This document shows positions 26,831 to 34,799 of a stretch of DNA of 64,000 bases, piece by piece. The stretch is taken from positions 4,173,001 through 4,237,000 of the forward strand of contig NZ_CP084541.1 of assembly GCF_020410765.1 (NCBI RefSeq), written 5' to 3'. Numbering within the stretch: the first letter of the stretch is position 1; every line of letters begins with the position of its first letter. The notes under the pieces were generated by a model that saw only the letters and a program-made list of their open reading frames with translations, did no database searches and was not told the DNA's origin. The stretch comes from Streptomyces marincola (lineage in GTDB: Bacteria > Actinomycetota > Actinomycetes > Streptomycetales > Streptomycetaceae). Position numbers and translations under genes: made by a program.

Positions 26831-28096
26831 GTGAGCGACATGGGTACGGCCGACGGCCTCGGGGCGATGGGGGCGGCGGCTTCCGTGCTGCCGGGGGAGG
26901 GGCGGCTGCCGGTGACCGTTCTCTCCGGTTTCCTCGGCGCGGGCAAGACGACGCTGCTCAACCACGTCCTCGCCAACCGCGAGGGCCTGCGGGTGGCGGT
27001 CATCGTCAACGACATGAGCGAGGTCAACATCGATGCCGCCCTGGTGCGCGACGGCGGTTCCCTGTCGCGCACCGAGGAGCGGCTCGTCGAGATGACCAAC
27101 GGCTGCATCTGCTGCACCCTCAGGGACGACCTGCTGGAGGAGGTGGACCGCCTGGCGCGGGCCGGCCGGTTCGACCACCTGCTGATCGAGTCGAGCGGCA
27201 TCTCCGAACCGATGCCGGTCGCGGCCACGTTCGCGTTCCCCCGGGACGACGGGGCCACGCTGGGCGACCTCGCGCGCCTGGACACGATGGTGACGGTGGT
27301 GGACGCGGTCAACTTCCTGCCCGAGCTCGACCGGGGCGACGCCCTGGCCGGCCGCGGCCTCGACCAGTACGAGGACGACGAGCGGACGGTGAGCGACCTG
27401 CTCGTCGACCAGGTCGAGTTCGCCGATGTCCTCGTGCTCAACAAGACCGATCTCGTCGAGCGGCGGCACCTCGTCCGGCTTGAGGCGGCCCTGCGCCGCC
27501 TGAACCCGGCCGCCCGAATGATCCGGGCGAGCCGGGGTCGGGTCCCGCTCCGCGAGGTGCTCGGCACCCGCAGGTTCAGCCTGGCCAGGGCCCAGGAGGC
27601 GCCCGGCTGGCTGGCCGAGCTGAACGGCGACCACGTGCCGGAGACCGAGGAGTACGGCATCTCAAGTCTCCTCTTCCGGGCCGACCGCCCCTTCCACCCC
27701 GGGCGGTTGTGGACGTTCGTCACCGAGCGGCTCGACAGCGGGGACTTCGGCTCGGTGCTGCGTTCCAAGGGCTTCTTCTGGCTGGCCTCCCGTCCCGGGG
27801 TCACCGGCCTGTGGTCGCAGGCCGGTTCCGTGGCCAGGTTCGAGCCGTCCGGGGTGCGCGCCGCCCCGGCCGACGGCGGTCTCGCCTCGGGGCAGGAGCT
27901 GGTCTTCATCGGCACCGACCTGAACAAGGGCGACCTGCGGGCCGCGCTCACGTCGTGCCTGGTCGACGACGCGGAGTGGGCGGCGGGCCCTGCCGCCTGG
28001 GCCGCGTACGAGGACGCGTTCCCCGCGTGGGACGGCCCCGGCGCGGCCCACGACCACCCGCACGAGCACCCGCACGAGCACCCGCACGGGCACTGA
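26831..28096 (+). CDS. CobW/COG0523-type GTPase (zinc metallochaperone candidate)
   Basis: A 421-residue G3E GTPase. Walker A is SGFLGAGKTT (residues 32-41). The metal-binding CxCC is GCICC (Cys92, 94, 95). NKTD (204-207) gives guanine specificity, and a CobW C-terminal domain follows. The tail is rich in His (HDHPHEHPHEHPHGH), a probable zinc reservoir. ZNG1/ZigA-type relatives pass zinc to client proteins during zinc limitation. The GTG start follows AAGGGGG. The Zur box immediately upstream makes zinc regulation likely. Confidence 0.92.
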   Translation: MSDMGTADGLGAMGAAASVLPGEGRLPVTVLSGFLGAGKTTLLNHVLANREGLRVAVIVNDMSEVNIDAALVRDGGSLSRTEERLVEMTNGCICCTLRDDLLEEVDRLARAGRFDHLLIESSGISEPMPVAATFAFPRDDGATLGDLARLDTMVTVVDAVNFLPELDRGDALAGRGLDQYEDDERTVSDLLVDQVEFADVLVLNKTDLVERRHLVRLEAALRRLNPAARMIRASRGRVPLREVLGTRRFSLARAQEAPGWLAELNGDHVPETEEYGISSLLFRADRPFHPGRLWTFVTERLDSGDFGSVLRSKGFFWLASRPGVTGLWSQAGSVARFEPSGVRAAPADGGLASGQELVFIGTDLNKGDLRAALTSCLVDDAEWAAGPAAWAAYEDAFPAWDGPGAAHDHPHEHPHEHPHGH

Positions 28097-28161
28097 CCCG
28101 TCGCCGTCCCGCACGCCGGCCGGCGGGGCCGTGGCGCAGGGAACCCGTGGCCTCGACGTAT

Positions 28162-28184
28162 TGATGAGAACGATTTTCGTTTTG
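28162..28184. promoter_or_regulatory. Zur box before the anchored-repeat ABC operon
   Basis: TGAGAACGATTTTCGTTT (28165-28182) matches the island consensus at nearly every position. It lies about 85 bases before the ATG of the surface protein and downstream of the CobW gene, so it is the likely operator of the surface protein/ZnuABC-like operon. Confidence 0.8.
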
Positions 28185-28267
28185 TATTCTCTCGCGGGGA
28201 AGTTCCGCGCCCATCTCCTCTCCGCCCCGCACGCGCAACAGCGTTCGACCAAGGAGCAGTTGTCCAG

Positions 28268-30313
28268 ATGACCACCCGATCACGCCCGGGATGGCGGCAC
28301 GCCATAGCGGGCTTCCTCACCGCCGCACTCGCGGTCGGCACGGCGGGCACCGCGCAGGCCGCGGACCCGCTCGTCCTCGACCACGGGCACATCGACGCGT
28401 TCAACGTCACCGTCACGAACGGGGAACTCGTCCTCGACCTCGCGGAGGACGTCACCGGCTCCCACGTCCGGCACGCGCCGGAGGACGTGCTGCTGCACGT
28501 CAAGCAGGACGCCTGGATCGACGGCATCCCCGAGCAGTACCCCGGCTCACCGGCCGGCTACGTCCTGCCGCTGACCCAGGACCCCAACCTGATCTGGCCG
28601 GGCTGGGACACCAACGGCGTCGCCGGCAGCGGCTACCCGGATGTCGAGATCGACATCAGCGCGGTCAACGGGCCGGGCGAGGTGTACCTGTACACGCTCA
28701 GCGGCTTCGGCACGGTGACCTCGCTGCTTGAGGACGGCGGCTACGAACTGCCGGGCACGCTGCGCGAGGAGCGGCCCGCGCACACCCACGCGCAGTGGAC
28801 GTTCACCGAGCCGGGCGAGTACACGCTCACCGCCCGCGCCACCGCCACCGACCCCGGCACCGGCCAGTCGCTCACCAGCGAACCGGCCACCTACACCTTC
28901 GCCGTCGGAGACCTGGAGGAGCCGGCGCCGGTACCGACAGGACTGTCGATCGACGGCCTGGCCGACCACTACCACACGGGCGACACCGTCGAGCTGAGGG
29001 CCGTTCCCGACGCCGAGACCGACCTGGACCACTACCACTGGTACACCAGGGAGTCCTCGTCCGGCAGTTGGGAGGTCGTCGACGGCGCATACGGCGACCT
29101 CTACACAGGAACCGCCGAGACCGACGGGCAGCAGATCAGGGCCGAGCTGCTGGACGCCGACCACGAGGTCGTCGCCGCCTCCGAGCCCGTGACCGTGCGC
29201 ATCGACGACCACCACGGCGAGGAGCCCGGGGACGACGGCGGCAACGGCGCCACCGGGGGTACGACGTCCGGTGGCACGACGAGCGGCGGCGGAACGTCCG
29301 GCGGCACGACGTCCGGTGGGACGACGGGCGGCGGCGGCACATCTGGCGGCACGACGTCAGGCGGCACCACCGGCGGCGGCGATGCGGACGGCGGGGGAAC
29401 GGCCGGCGGCGGAACGGCCGGGGGCGGCACCGCGGGCGGCGGTTCCACCGGCGGGTCCGGCTCCCCGGCACCCCAGTGCTTCCCCGTCGAGGAGGAGCGC
29501 GAGGTCCCCGTCCCCGAGGAGACCGGCGAGACGCTGGTGCTCGACCACGGCCACATCGACGCGTTCAACGTCACCGCCGAGGGCGGAGGGCTGGTGCTCG
29601 ACCTCATGGAGGACGTGACCGGCAGCCACGTCCGGCACGCGCCCGAGGACGTGGTCCTGCACGTCACACCGGACGCGCTCACCGAGGACATCCCGTCCCA
29701 GTACCCGGGCAGCCCCTCCGGCTACCTGCTGCCGCTGACCCAGGACCCCGACCTCATCTGGCCCGGCTGGAACACCAACGGCGTCGCCGGCAGCGGCTAC
29801 ACCGACGTCGAGATCGACATCACGGCGGTGGACGGGCCCGGCGCCGTGTACCTGTACACGACCAACACCTTCGGCGGCGTGGTGCCGCTGCTTGAGGACG
29901 GCGGTCACGAACTGCCCGGCACCGTGCGCGAGGAGCGGCCCGCGCACACCCACGCGCAGTGGACGTTCGCCGAGCCCGGCGAGTACACGCTCACCGCCCG
30001 GGCCACCGCCACCAACCCGGAGACGGGGGAGTCCGTCACGAGCGAGACCGAGACCTACACCTTCGCGGTCGGGGACGCGCCCAGCACCGCGCAGGAGCAG
30101 GGGGAGACCACGACCACGACCACGACGGTCACGGTGGGCAGGACGGCCGACGGCGAGGACTGCGACCTGTCCGACGACCAGCTCGGCGGCGGCGGCAACC
30201 TCGCGAGCACCGGCGGCGGCGTGTCGCCGCTCCTCGCCGGGGTCGGCGCGGCCCTGATCGCGGTCGGCGCCGCGGCCTTCGCCCTCAACCGGCGCCGCCT
30301 GGCGCGCGCCTGA
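28268..30313 (+). CDS. Sortase-anchored surface protein with two His-rich repeats (anchored-repeat ABC transporter family)
   Basis: A 681-residue cell-wall protein. Residues 1-32 are a signal peptide. Two near-identical domains of about 180 residues (33-215 and 421-603) each carry LVLDHGHIDAFNV, GSHVRHAPEDV, a WPGW core and a HTHAQWTF segment. They match the actinobacterial surface-anchored repeat found with these ABC transporters. A DHYHWYT domain and a Gly/Thr/Ser linker lie between them. The C-terminus has LASTG (645-649), a membrane helix and RRRLARA, a class-E sortase signal. The clustered His residues suggest metal capture at the wall. AAGGAG precedes the ATG. First gene of the operon, behind a Zur box. 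Confidence 0.88.
   Translation: MTTRSRPGWRHAIAGFLTAALAVGTAGTAQAADPLVLDHGHIDAFNVTVTNGELVLDLAEDVTGSHVRHAPEDVLLHVKQDAWIDGIPEQYPGSPAGYVLPLTQDPNLIWPGWDTNGVAGSGYPDVEIDISAVNGPGEVYLYTLSGFGTVTSLLEDGGYELPGTLREERPAHTHAQWTFTEPGEYTLTARATATDPGTGQSLTSEPATYTFAVGDLEEPAPVPTGLSIDGLADHYHTGDTVELRAVPDAETDLDHYHWYTRESSSGSWEVVDGAYGDLYTGTAETDGQQIRAELLDADHEVVAASEPVTVRIDDHHGEEPGDDGGNGATGGTTSGGTTSGGGTSGGTTSGGTTGGGGTSGGTTSGGTTGGGDADGGGTAGGGTAGGGTAGGGSTGGSGSPAPQCFPVEEEREVPVPEETGETLVLDHGHIDAFNVTAEGGGLVLDLMEDVTGSHVRHAPEDVVLHVTPDALTEDIPSQYPGSPSGYLLPLTQDPDLIWPGWNTNGVAGSGYTDVEIDITAVDGPGAVYLYTTNTFGGVVPLLEDGGHELPGTVREERPAHTHAQWTFAEPGEYTLTARATATNPETGESVTSETETYTFAVGDAPSTAQEQGETTTTTTTVTVGRTADGEDCDLSDDQLGGGGNLASTGGGVSPLLAGVGAALIAVGAAAFALNRRRLARA
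28376..28911 (+). repeat. Internal coding repeat, copy 1
   Basis: This segment of the surface-protein gene is repeated in frame 1164 bases downstream without a net length change. Encoded residues are mostly identical (for example DHGHIDAFNVT and PLTQDPNLIWPGW). Confidence 0.85.
29540..30075 (+). repeat. Internal coding repeat, copy 2
   Basis: Second copy of the 536-base coding repeat, ending at the same point (YTFAVGD) as the first. Differences are mostly at third codon positions and a few variable loops, so the duplication is not very recent or is under protein-level selection. Confidence 0.85.
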
Positions 30314-30322
30314 GCGACCGCG

Positions 30323-30361
30323 CCGGGGGCGGGAGGCGCGCCACGCGCCTCCCGCCCCCGG
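30323..30361 (+). terminator. Perfect 18-bp hairpin between surface protein and binding protein genes
   Basis: CCGGGGGCGGGAGGCGCG (30323-30340) pairs perfectly with 30344-30361 around a three-base CCA loop. It lies ten bases past the surface-protein stop and 42 bases before the next start codon. It could partly terminate transcription so that the surface protein is made in excess of the transporter, or stabilise the upstream mRNA. Confidence 0.7.
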
Positions 30362-30402
30362 CCGCCCCTCGTGATCACCGAGCAGAGAGGTCGACACCGG
30401 CG

Positions 30403-31998
30403 ATGACCGGCACACAACGCGCGCGGCGCCGCCGGTGGCCCGCGGCCGGCACCGGCCTGTCGGCCGCCGCGCTGGCGCTGGCGCTCACCGGCTGCGCCGG
30501 GGTCGCGGAACCGGCCGACGACGGCCGGGTCAGCGTGGTCACGACGACCGGGATACTCGCCGACCTGGCCCGCCACGTCGGCGGCGACCTCGTCGACGTC
30601 GAATCGCTCGTCCCCGAGGGCGGCGACCCGCACAGCTACGAACCCTCGCTGCGCGACATCCGGGACATCGTCTACGCCGACGCGGCCTTCAGCAACTACC
30701 TCATGCTTGAGGAGCAGAACCTCATCCGCGCGCTGGACGCCAACCTGCCCGCCGACGTGCCCAACGTGCCGCTGGCCGAGCGCGCCGTGGCCTACGCCGC
30801 CGAGATCATCCCGCTGGTGGAGAACGTCAACCTCGACACCATCTGGCTCGGCCTCCGCGTCCGCGGCACCGGGGAGAGCGTCGGCGCCACCCGGTCGTCC
30901 GAGGTCCGGCTGAAGGCCACGGGACTCGAAGGACCCGGCGACCTGATCGGCTACCTCACCGAGACGTTCGGTGAGCCGACGGTGTTCTTCGACTCCTCCG
31001 ACGGCTTCGACGCGGGCGACGGCTACGAGGACGACACCGCGGTCCTCCCGCCGGCCGCCCACACGCACATGAGCTGGGCGTTCACCGAGCCTGGCGTCTA
31101 CCGGCTGGACGTGGCCGCCGAGGTCGTGCCCACCGCGCGGAGCCGTCCGGTCCCGCAGGGCCGGGCCACCATCACGTTCGCCGTCGGCGTGGACCCGCAC
31201 TCGGTGCCCGGCATGGCCGGCGCCACCGTGCTGGACGGCGGCCACGCCGACGTGACCGTGGACCTGGACGCCGCCGCGCGGGGGAGCGGCGACAGCCTCC
31301 TGCTGACCACCGACGCCGAGGGCGACGACGGGGTCCACCCGGCCGCCCGCACGGTGGTCGAGGTGCCCAACAAGGCCATCACGGAGGTGCCGGGCGACCC
31401 CAGGTTCCGCATGCTCGGCCGCGCGGGCGAGGACATCCACCAGCTGCCGCAGGCGGTGCTCGGCCGGCACGTGCACGGGGAGATCGACCCGCACCTGTGG
31501 CAGAACGTCCGCAACGCGATGGCCTACGTCAAGATCATCCGCGACGTCCTGACCGAGATCGACCCCGAGCACGCCGCCGACTACCGCGCCAACGCGTCCG
31601 CCTACCTCGCGGAACTGGAGGCGCTCGACGCCTACGTCACGGCCACCATCGCGGAGATCCCCGCGTCCCGGCGGCACCTGGTCACCACGCACGACGCGTT
31701 CGGCTACCTGGGGGCCGCCTACGACGTGTCGATCGCCGGGTTCGTCACCCCCAACCCGGCCACGGAACCCAGCCTCGCCGAACGCCGCCGGCTGAGCGAG
31801 ACCATCGCCAACCTGTCGGTGCCCGCCGTCTTCCTCGAACCCAACCTGCGCAGCCGGTCGAGCACGCTCGTCCAAGTGGCCGAGGAGCAGGGCGTCGAGG
31901 TCTGCACCATCTACGGCGACGCGTTCGACGAAGAGGTGACCGACTACGTCGAGATGATGCGCGCCAACGCCGACTCCCTGCGCGCGTGCCTCGGTTGA
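30403..31998 (+). CDS. Anchored-repeat ABC transporter substrate-binding lipoprotein (ZnuA-like with inserted repeat domain)
   Basis: A 531-residue lipoprotein: Arg-rich N-terminus, hydrophobic segment, lipobox LTGC (Cys31). The ZnuA-type fold starts SVVTTTGILADLARHVGGD with metal His78 in GGDPHSYEPS. It resumes after about residue 330 with HVHGEIDPHLWQN, HLVTTHDAFGYLG and the C-terminal half. Between these halves is an inserted copy of the surface-repeat domain (HTHMSWAFTEPGVYRLDV, VLDGGHADVTVDL). This is the architecture of the anchored-repeat transporter binding proteins. It should take metal, most likely zinc, from the anchored proteins and hand it to the permease. Confidence 0.9.
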   Translation: MTGTQRARRRRWPAAGTGLSAAALALALTGCAGVAEPADDGRVSVVTTTGILADLARHVGGDLVDVESLVPEGGDPHSYEPSLRDIRDIVYADAAFSNYLMLEEQNLIRALDANLPADVPNVPLAERAVAYAAEIIPLVENVNLDTIWLGLRVRGTGESVGATRSSEVRLKATGLEGPGDLIGYLTETFGEPTVFFDSSDGFDAGDGYEDDTAVLPPAAHTHMSWAFTEPGVYRLDVAAEVVPTARSRPVPQGRATITFAVGVDPHSVPGMAGATVLDGGHADVTVDLDAAARGSGDSLLLTTDAEGDDGVHPAARTVVEVPNKAITEVPGDPRFRMLGRAGEDIHQLPQAVLGRHVHGEIDPHLWQNVRNAMAYVKIIRDVLTEIDPEHAADYRANASAYLAELEALDAYVTATIAEIPASRRHLVTTHDAFGYLGAAYDVSIAGFVTPNPATEPSLAERRRLSETIANLSVPAVFLEPNLRSRSSTLVQVAEEQGVEVCTIYGDAFDEEVTDYVEMMRANADSLRACLG

Positions 31999-32078
31999 GG
32001 CCGCGCGGCGCCCCCGCGCGCCGGGCCGTGCCCCCTTCGCCGCTCGTGAAGCCCCCGTCCCGAAGAACAGGAAAACCG

Positions 32079-33113
32079 ATGCTCCCTCCCTCCCCGCGCC
32101 CGGCGGGACCGCGCCCGCGCGTCCGCCGCCCCGCGCTCGCCCTGTGCCTCTCGGCCCTGCTGCTCGGCGTGACGGCTCCGGCCGGCCACGCCCTGGAGGG
32201 CGAGGACGGCGACCTGGGCCAGACCGTCGCCCCTGACGAGCGCAACGCGACGGGAGAGGCGGTACTCAACGTCGGCCACGTGGACATCGGCCCCCGCTTC
32301 GTCGACGGCGAGTGGCGCATCCAGGGGCGCGACGACTCCGCGTCGCCCCCGGTGTGGCGGTCGTTGACCGACGTGGTGACGCAGGTCGTCGACGCGTCGG
32401 TGCAGCAGGCCCCGGACGACCCGGACTTCGCGTTCCTCGACGCCGAGCCCGGCAGCGACGTCTTCGTGGTCCCGCAGACGCAGGCCCCCGAGGTCGTGTG
32501 GCTGGGCTGGAACACCCAGGACCCCGAGGTGATGGAACGCGTCAACCGCGGCGTGACCCTGACCATGCACGGGGTGAGCGGCCCCGGGCACTTCTCCGTC
32601 TTCCTCCAGAACGGGAACCTCGGCGCCCCCGACGTGCTGTGGGACGGTGACGAGGAGGGCCCGCAGGACCTGTGGGTCGACATCAACACCCACACGCACG
32701 CCAACTGGGTCTTCACCGAACCCGGCGTCTACGTCGTGGACTTCGAGGTCTCCGCCGACCTGATCACCGGCGAACGCGTCTCCGACCGGGCCCCCTTGCG
32801 CTTCGCCGTCGGCGAGAGCACCGATGTGGCGGACGCGTTCGCCGCCACCGCCCCCACCGGCGACGGCGACGCGCCGGCCGGCTCGGGGGAGGGGGCGGAC
32901 CAGGAGGCGGACCCGTCCGCCTCCCCGGCGCCGGACTCCGACGGGGAGGACACCGCGTCAAGCGGCGAGGACTCCTCCCTCCCCGTCACGCTGATCGCCG
33001 TGGGCGCCGTGGCCCTCGTGCTGCTCGCCGCGGTCGTGGTGGTCACCGTCCGCGGCCGGCGGGCCCGCGAGGCCGCTGGACTCGGGACCGGCCGGGACGG
33101 GAAGGCGTCATGA
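32079..33113 (+). CDS. Membrane-anchored repeat protein of the ABC transporter locus
   Basis: A 344-residue exported protein with one copy of the surface-repeat domain. It has a signal peptide (ALCLSALLLGVTAPAGHA), then LNVGHVDIGPRF, VVWLGWNTQDPEV and HTHANWVFTEPGVYVVDFEV. An acidic Ser/Asp/Glu/Pro linker (about 265-305) and a single C-terminal membrane helix with RGRRAREAAG follow. There is no LPxTG/LAxTG motif, so it stays in the membrane instead of the wall. It overlaps the ATPase gene by four bases (ATGA). It probably bridges the wall-bound protein and the transporter. Confidence 0.85.
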   Translation: MLPPSPRPAGPRPRVRRPALALCLSALLLGVTAPAGHALEGEDGDLGQTVAPDERNATGEAVLNVGHVDIGPRFVDGEWRIQGRDDSASPPVWRSLTDVVTQVVDASVQQAPDDPDFAFLDAEPGSDVFVVPQTQAPEVVWLGWNTQDPEVMERVNRGVTLTMHGVSGPGHFSVFLQNGNLGAPDVLWDGDEEGPQDLWVDINTHTHANWVFTEPGVYVVDFEVSADLITGERVSDRAPLRFAVGESTDVADAFAATAPTGDGDAPAGSGEGADQEADPSASPAPDSDGEDTASSGEDSSLPVTLIAVGAVALVLLAAVVVVTVRGRRAREAAGLGTGRDGKAS

Positions 33114-33853
33114 CCGCGCTGTCCGTGCGCGGCCTGAACGTCGTGCTCGGCGGCCGGCCGGTGCTCCACGACGTCGACCTCACGCTGGACGCCGGCGACT
33201 TCATGGGGCTGATCGGCCCGAACGGCGCCGGCAAGACGACCCTGCTGCGGTCCGTGCTCGGCCTGGTGAGACGGGCGTCCGGCAGCATCGAGGTGGAGGG
33301 CGCGCCCATCGCGAAGGTGCGCCAGCGCGTCGGCTACGTTCCGCAACGCCACGAGTTCGCCTGGGACTTCCCCATCAACGTGGCCGACACGGTGCTCTCA
33401 GGACGGGTACGGCGCATCGGCTGGGTCCGCCGCGCGGGCGTGGAGGACTACCGGGCGGTCAACGAGGCGCTTGAGCGCGTCGGCATGACGGACCTGCGGC
33501 ACCGCGCCGTCGGCCAGCTCTCGGGCGGCCAGCGGCAACGCGTCCTGGTGGCACGGGCGTTGGCGCTGCGGCCGAGCGTCCTGCTGCTCGACGAGCCGTT
33601 CACCGGGCTCGACGTGCCCACGCAGGAGCTGCTGACCGACCTCTTCACCGAGCTGAGCCGGGAGGGCCGCGCGGTCCTGATGACCACCCACGACCTCGCC
33701 GCGGCCATGCACACCTGCGGCCGGCTCTGCCTCGTCAACCGAACGGTCCTCGCCACGGGCCCGCCCGACGCGCTGCGCGACGCCGAGCTGTGGCGCACGG
33801 CGTTCGGCATCCGCCCCGGCAGTCCCCTGCTCGCCGCCCTGGGGGTGAAGTGA
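33110..33853 (+). CDS. Metal ABC transporter ATP-binding protein (ZnuC-like)
   Basis: A 247-residue ABC ATPase. Walker A GPNGAGKTT, Q-loop VPQRHEFAWDFP, signature LSGGQRQRV, Walker B LLLDEPF and switch His in MTTHDL are all intact. The Q-loop followed by a W-D-F-P segment is characteristic of manganese/zinc-type importers. It overlaps the upstream gene (ATGA) and the permease (TGATG), so one operon is clear. Confidence 0.92.
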   Translation: MTALSVRGLNVVLGGRPVLHDVDLTLDAGDFMGLIGPNGAGKTTLLRSVLGLVRRASGSIEVEGAPIAKVRQRVGYVPQRHEFAWDFPINVADTVLSGRVRRIGWVRRAGVEDYRAVNEALERVGMTDLRHRAVGQLSGGQRQRVLVARALALRPSVLLLDEPFTGLDVPTQELLTDLFTELSREGRAVLMTTHDLAAAMHTCGRLCLVNRTVLATGPPDALRDAELWRTAFGIRPGSPLLAALGVK

Positions 33854-34782
33854 TGCTCACGCCGCAGGAGTTCGTCGCCGACCTGTTCAACCCCGCGCTC
33901 TCCTTCCTGCCCAAGGCGCTGTTCGTCGCGCTGATGTCCTCGGCCGTCTGCGGGGTCATCGGCTGCTACGTGGTGCTGCGGGGGATGGCGTTCATCGGGG
34001 ACGCGGTCGCCCACGCCGTCTTCCCCGGCCTGGCCGTGGCGTTCGTCGTGCAGGGCAACCTGGTGCTCGGCGGCGCGGTCGCCGGAGTGCTCACGGCCGT
34101 CGCGGTGGCCGTCTTCTCGCAGAACCGGAGGCTGCGCGAGGACAGCGTCATCGGCGTCTTCTTCGTCGGGGCCTTCGCCCTCGGCATCGTGATCATCAGC
34201 CGTTCCCCCGGCTACTCGGGATCGCTCCAGCAGTTCCTCTTCGGCTCCATCACCGGCATCCCCGACGAGGACCTGTACGTGGTCGCCGTCTCGACCGTGC
34301 TGCTGCTGGCCCTGGCGTTCCTGCTGCACAAGGAGTTCGTCTCGGTCACCCTGGACCGCGAGTCGGCGCGGGCGCTCGGGCTGCCCGTGTTCGCGCTCGA
34401 CCTCGCGCTCTACGTCATGGTGTCGGTGGCCATCGTGATCTCCGTGCAGACCATCGGCAACATCCTGGTCCTCGCGCTGCTGATCACCCCGGCCGCCACG
34501 GCCCGCCTGCTCACCGACCGCCTCGGCGTCATGATGCTGCTCGCGCCCGTCATCGGCGGCTCCTCGGCCCTGACCGGCGTGTACCTCTCGTGGAGCCTCG
34601 ACCTGCCGACCGGCGGCACCATCGTGCTGGTCGCCACCGCGCTGTTCCTGCTGGCCTGGCTCCTCGCGCCGCGCCACGGCCTGCTCGCCCGGTGGGGGCA
34701 GCGGCGCGCCGCCGCCTCCGGCGGGCGGGCGCGGGGCCCCGGGCCCGCGGACGGCGCCCGGGAGGCCGCCGCGGTGCCCTGA
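33853..34782 (+). CDS. Metal ABC transporter permease (ZnuB-like)
   Basis: A 309-residue ABC-3 family permease with eight or nine membrane helices. The motif VLRGMAFIGDAVAHAVFPG and the ITPAATARLL segment are typical of zinc/manganese permeases. The C-terminus is a polar Arg/Gly/Ala tail. It is the last gene of the anchored-repeat operon and convergent with the ABC exporter-type pair. Confidence 0.93.
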   Translation: MLTPQEFVADLFNPALSFLPKALFVALMSSAVCGVIGCYVVLRGMAFIGDAVAHAVFPGLAVAFVVQGNLVLGGAVAGVLTAVAVAVFSQNRRLREDSVIGVFFVGAFALGIVIISRSPGYSGSLQQFLFGSITGIPDEDLYVVAVSTVLLLALAFLLHKEFVSVTLDRESARALGLPVFALDLALYVMVSVAIVISVQTIGNILVLALLITPAATARLLTDRLGVMMLLAPVIGGSSALTGVYLSWSLDLPTGGTIVLVATALFLLAWLLAPRHGLLARWGQRRAAASGGRARGPGPADGAREAAAVP

Positions 34783-34799
34783 CGGGCCCGGCCCGTTCG

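Noticed and set aside
29240..29460. Tandem GC-rich short repeats that could suggest a CRISPR array or satellite
   Set aside because: They are in-frame Gly/Thr/Ser codons of the surface-protein linker, with no constant-length spacers. No CRISPR array was seen anywhere.
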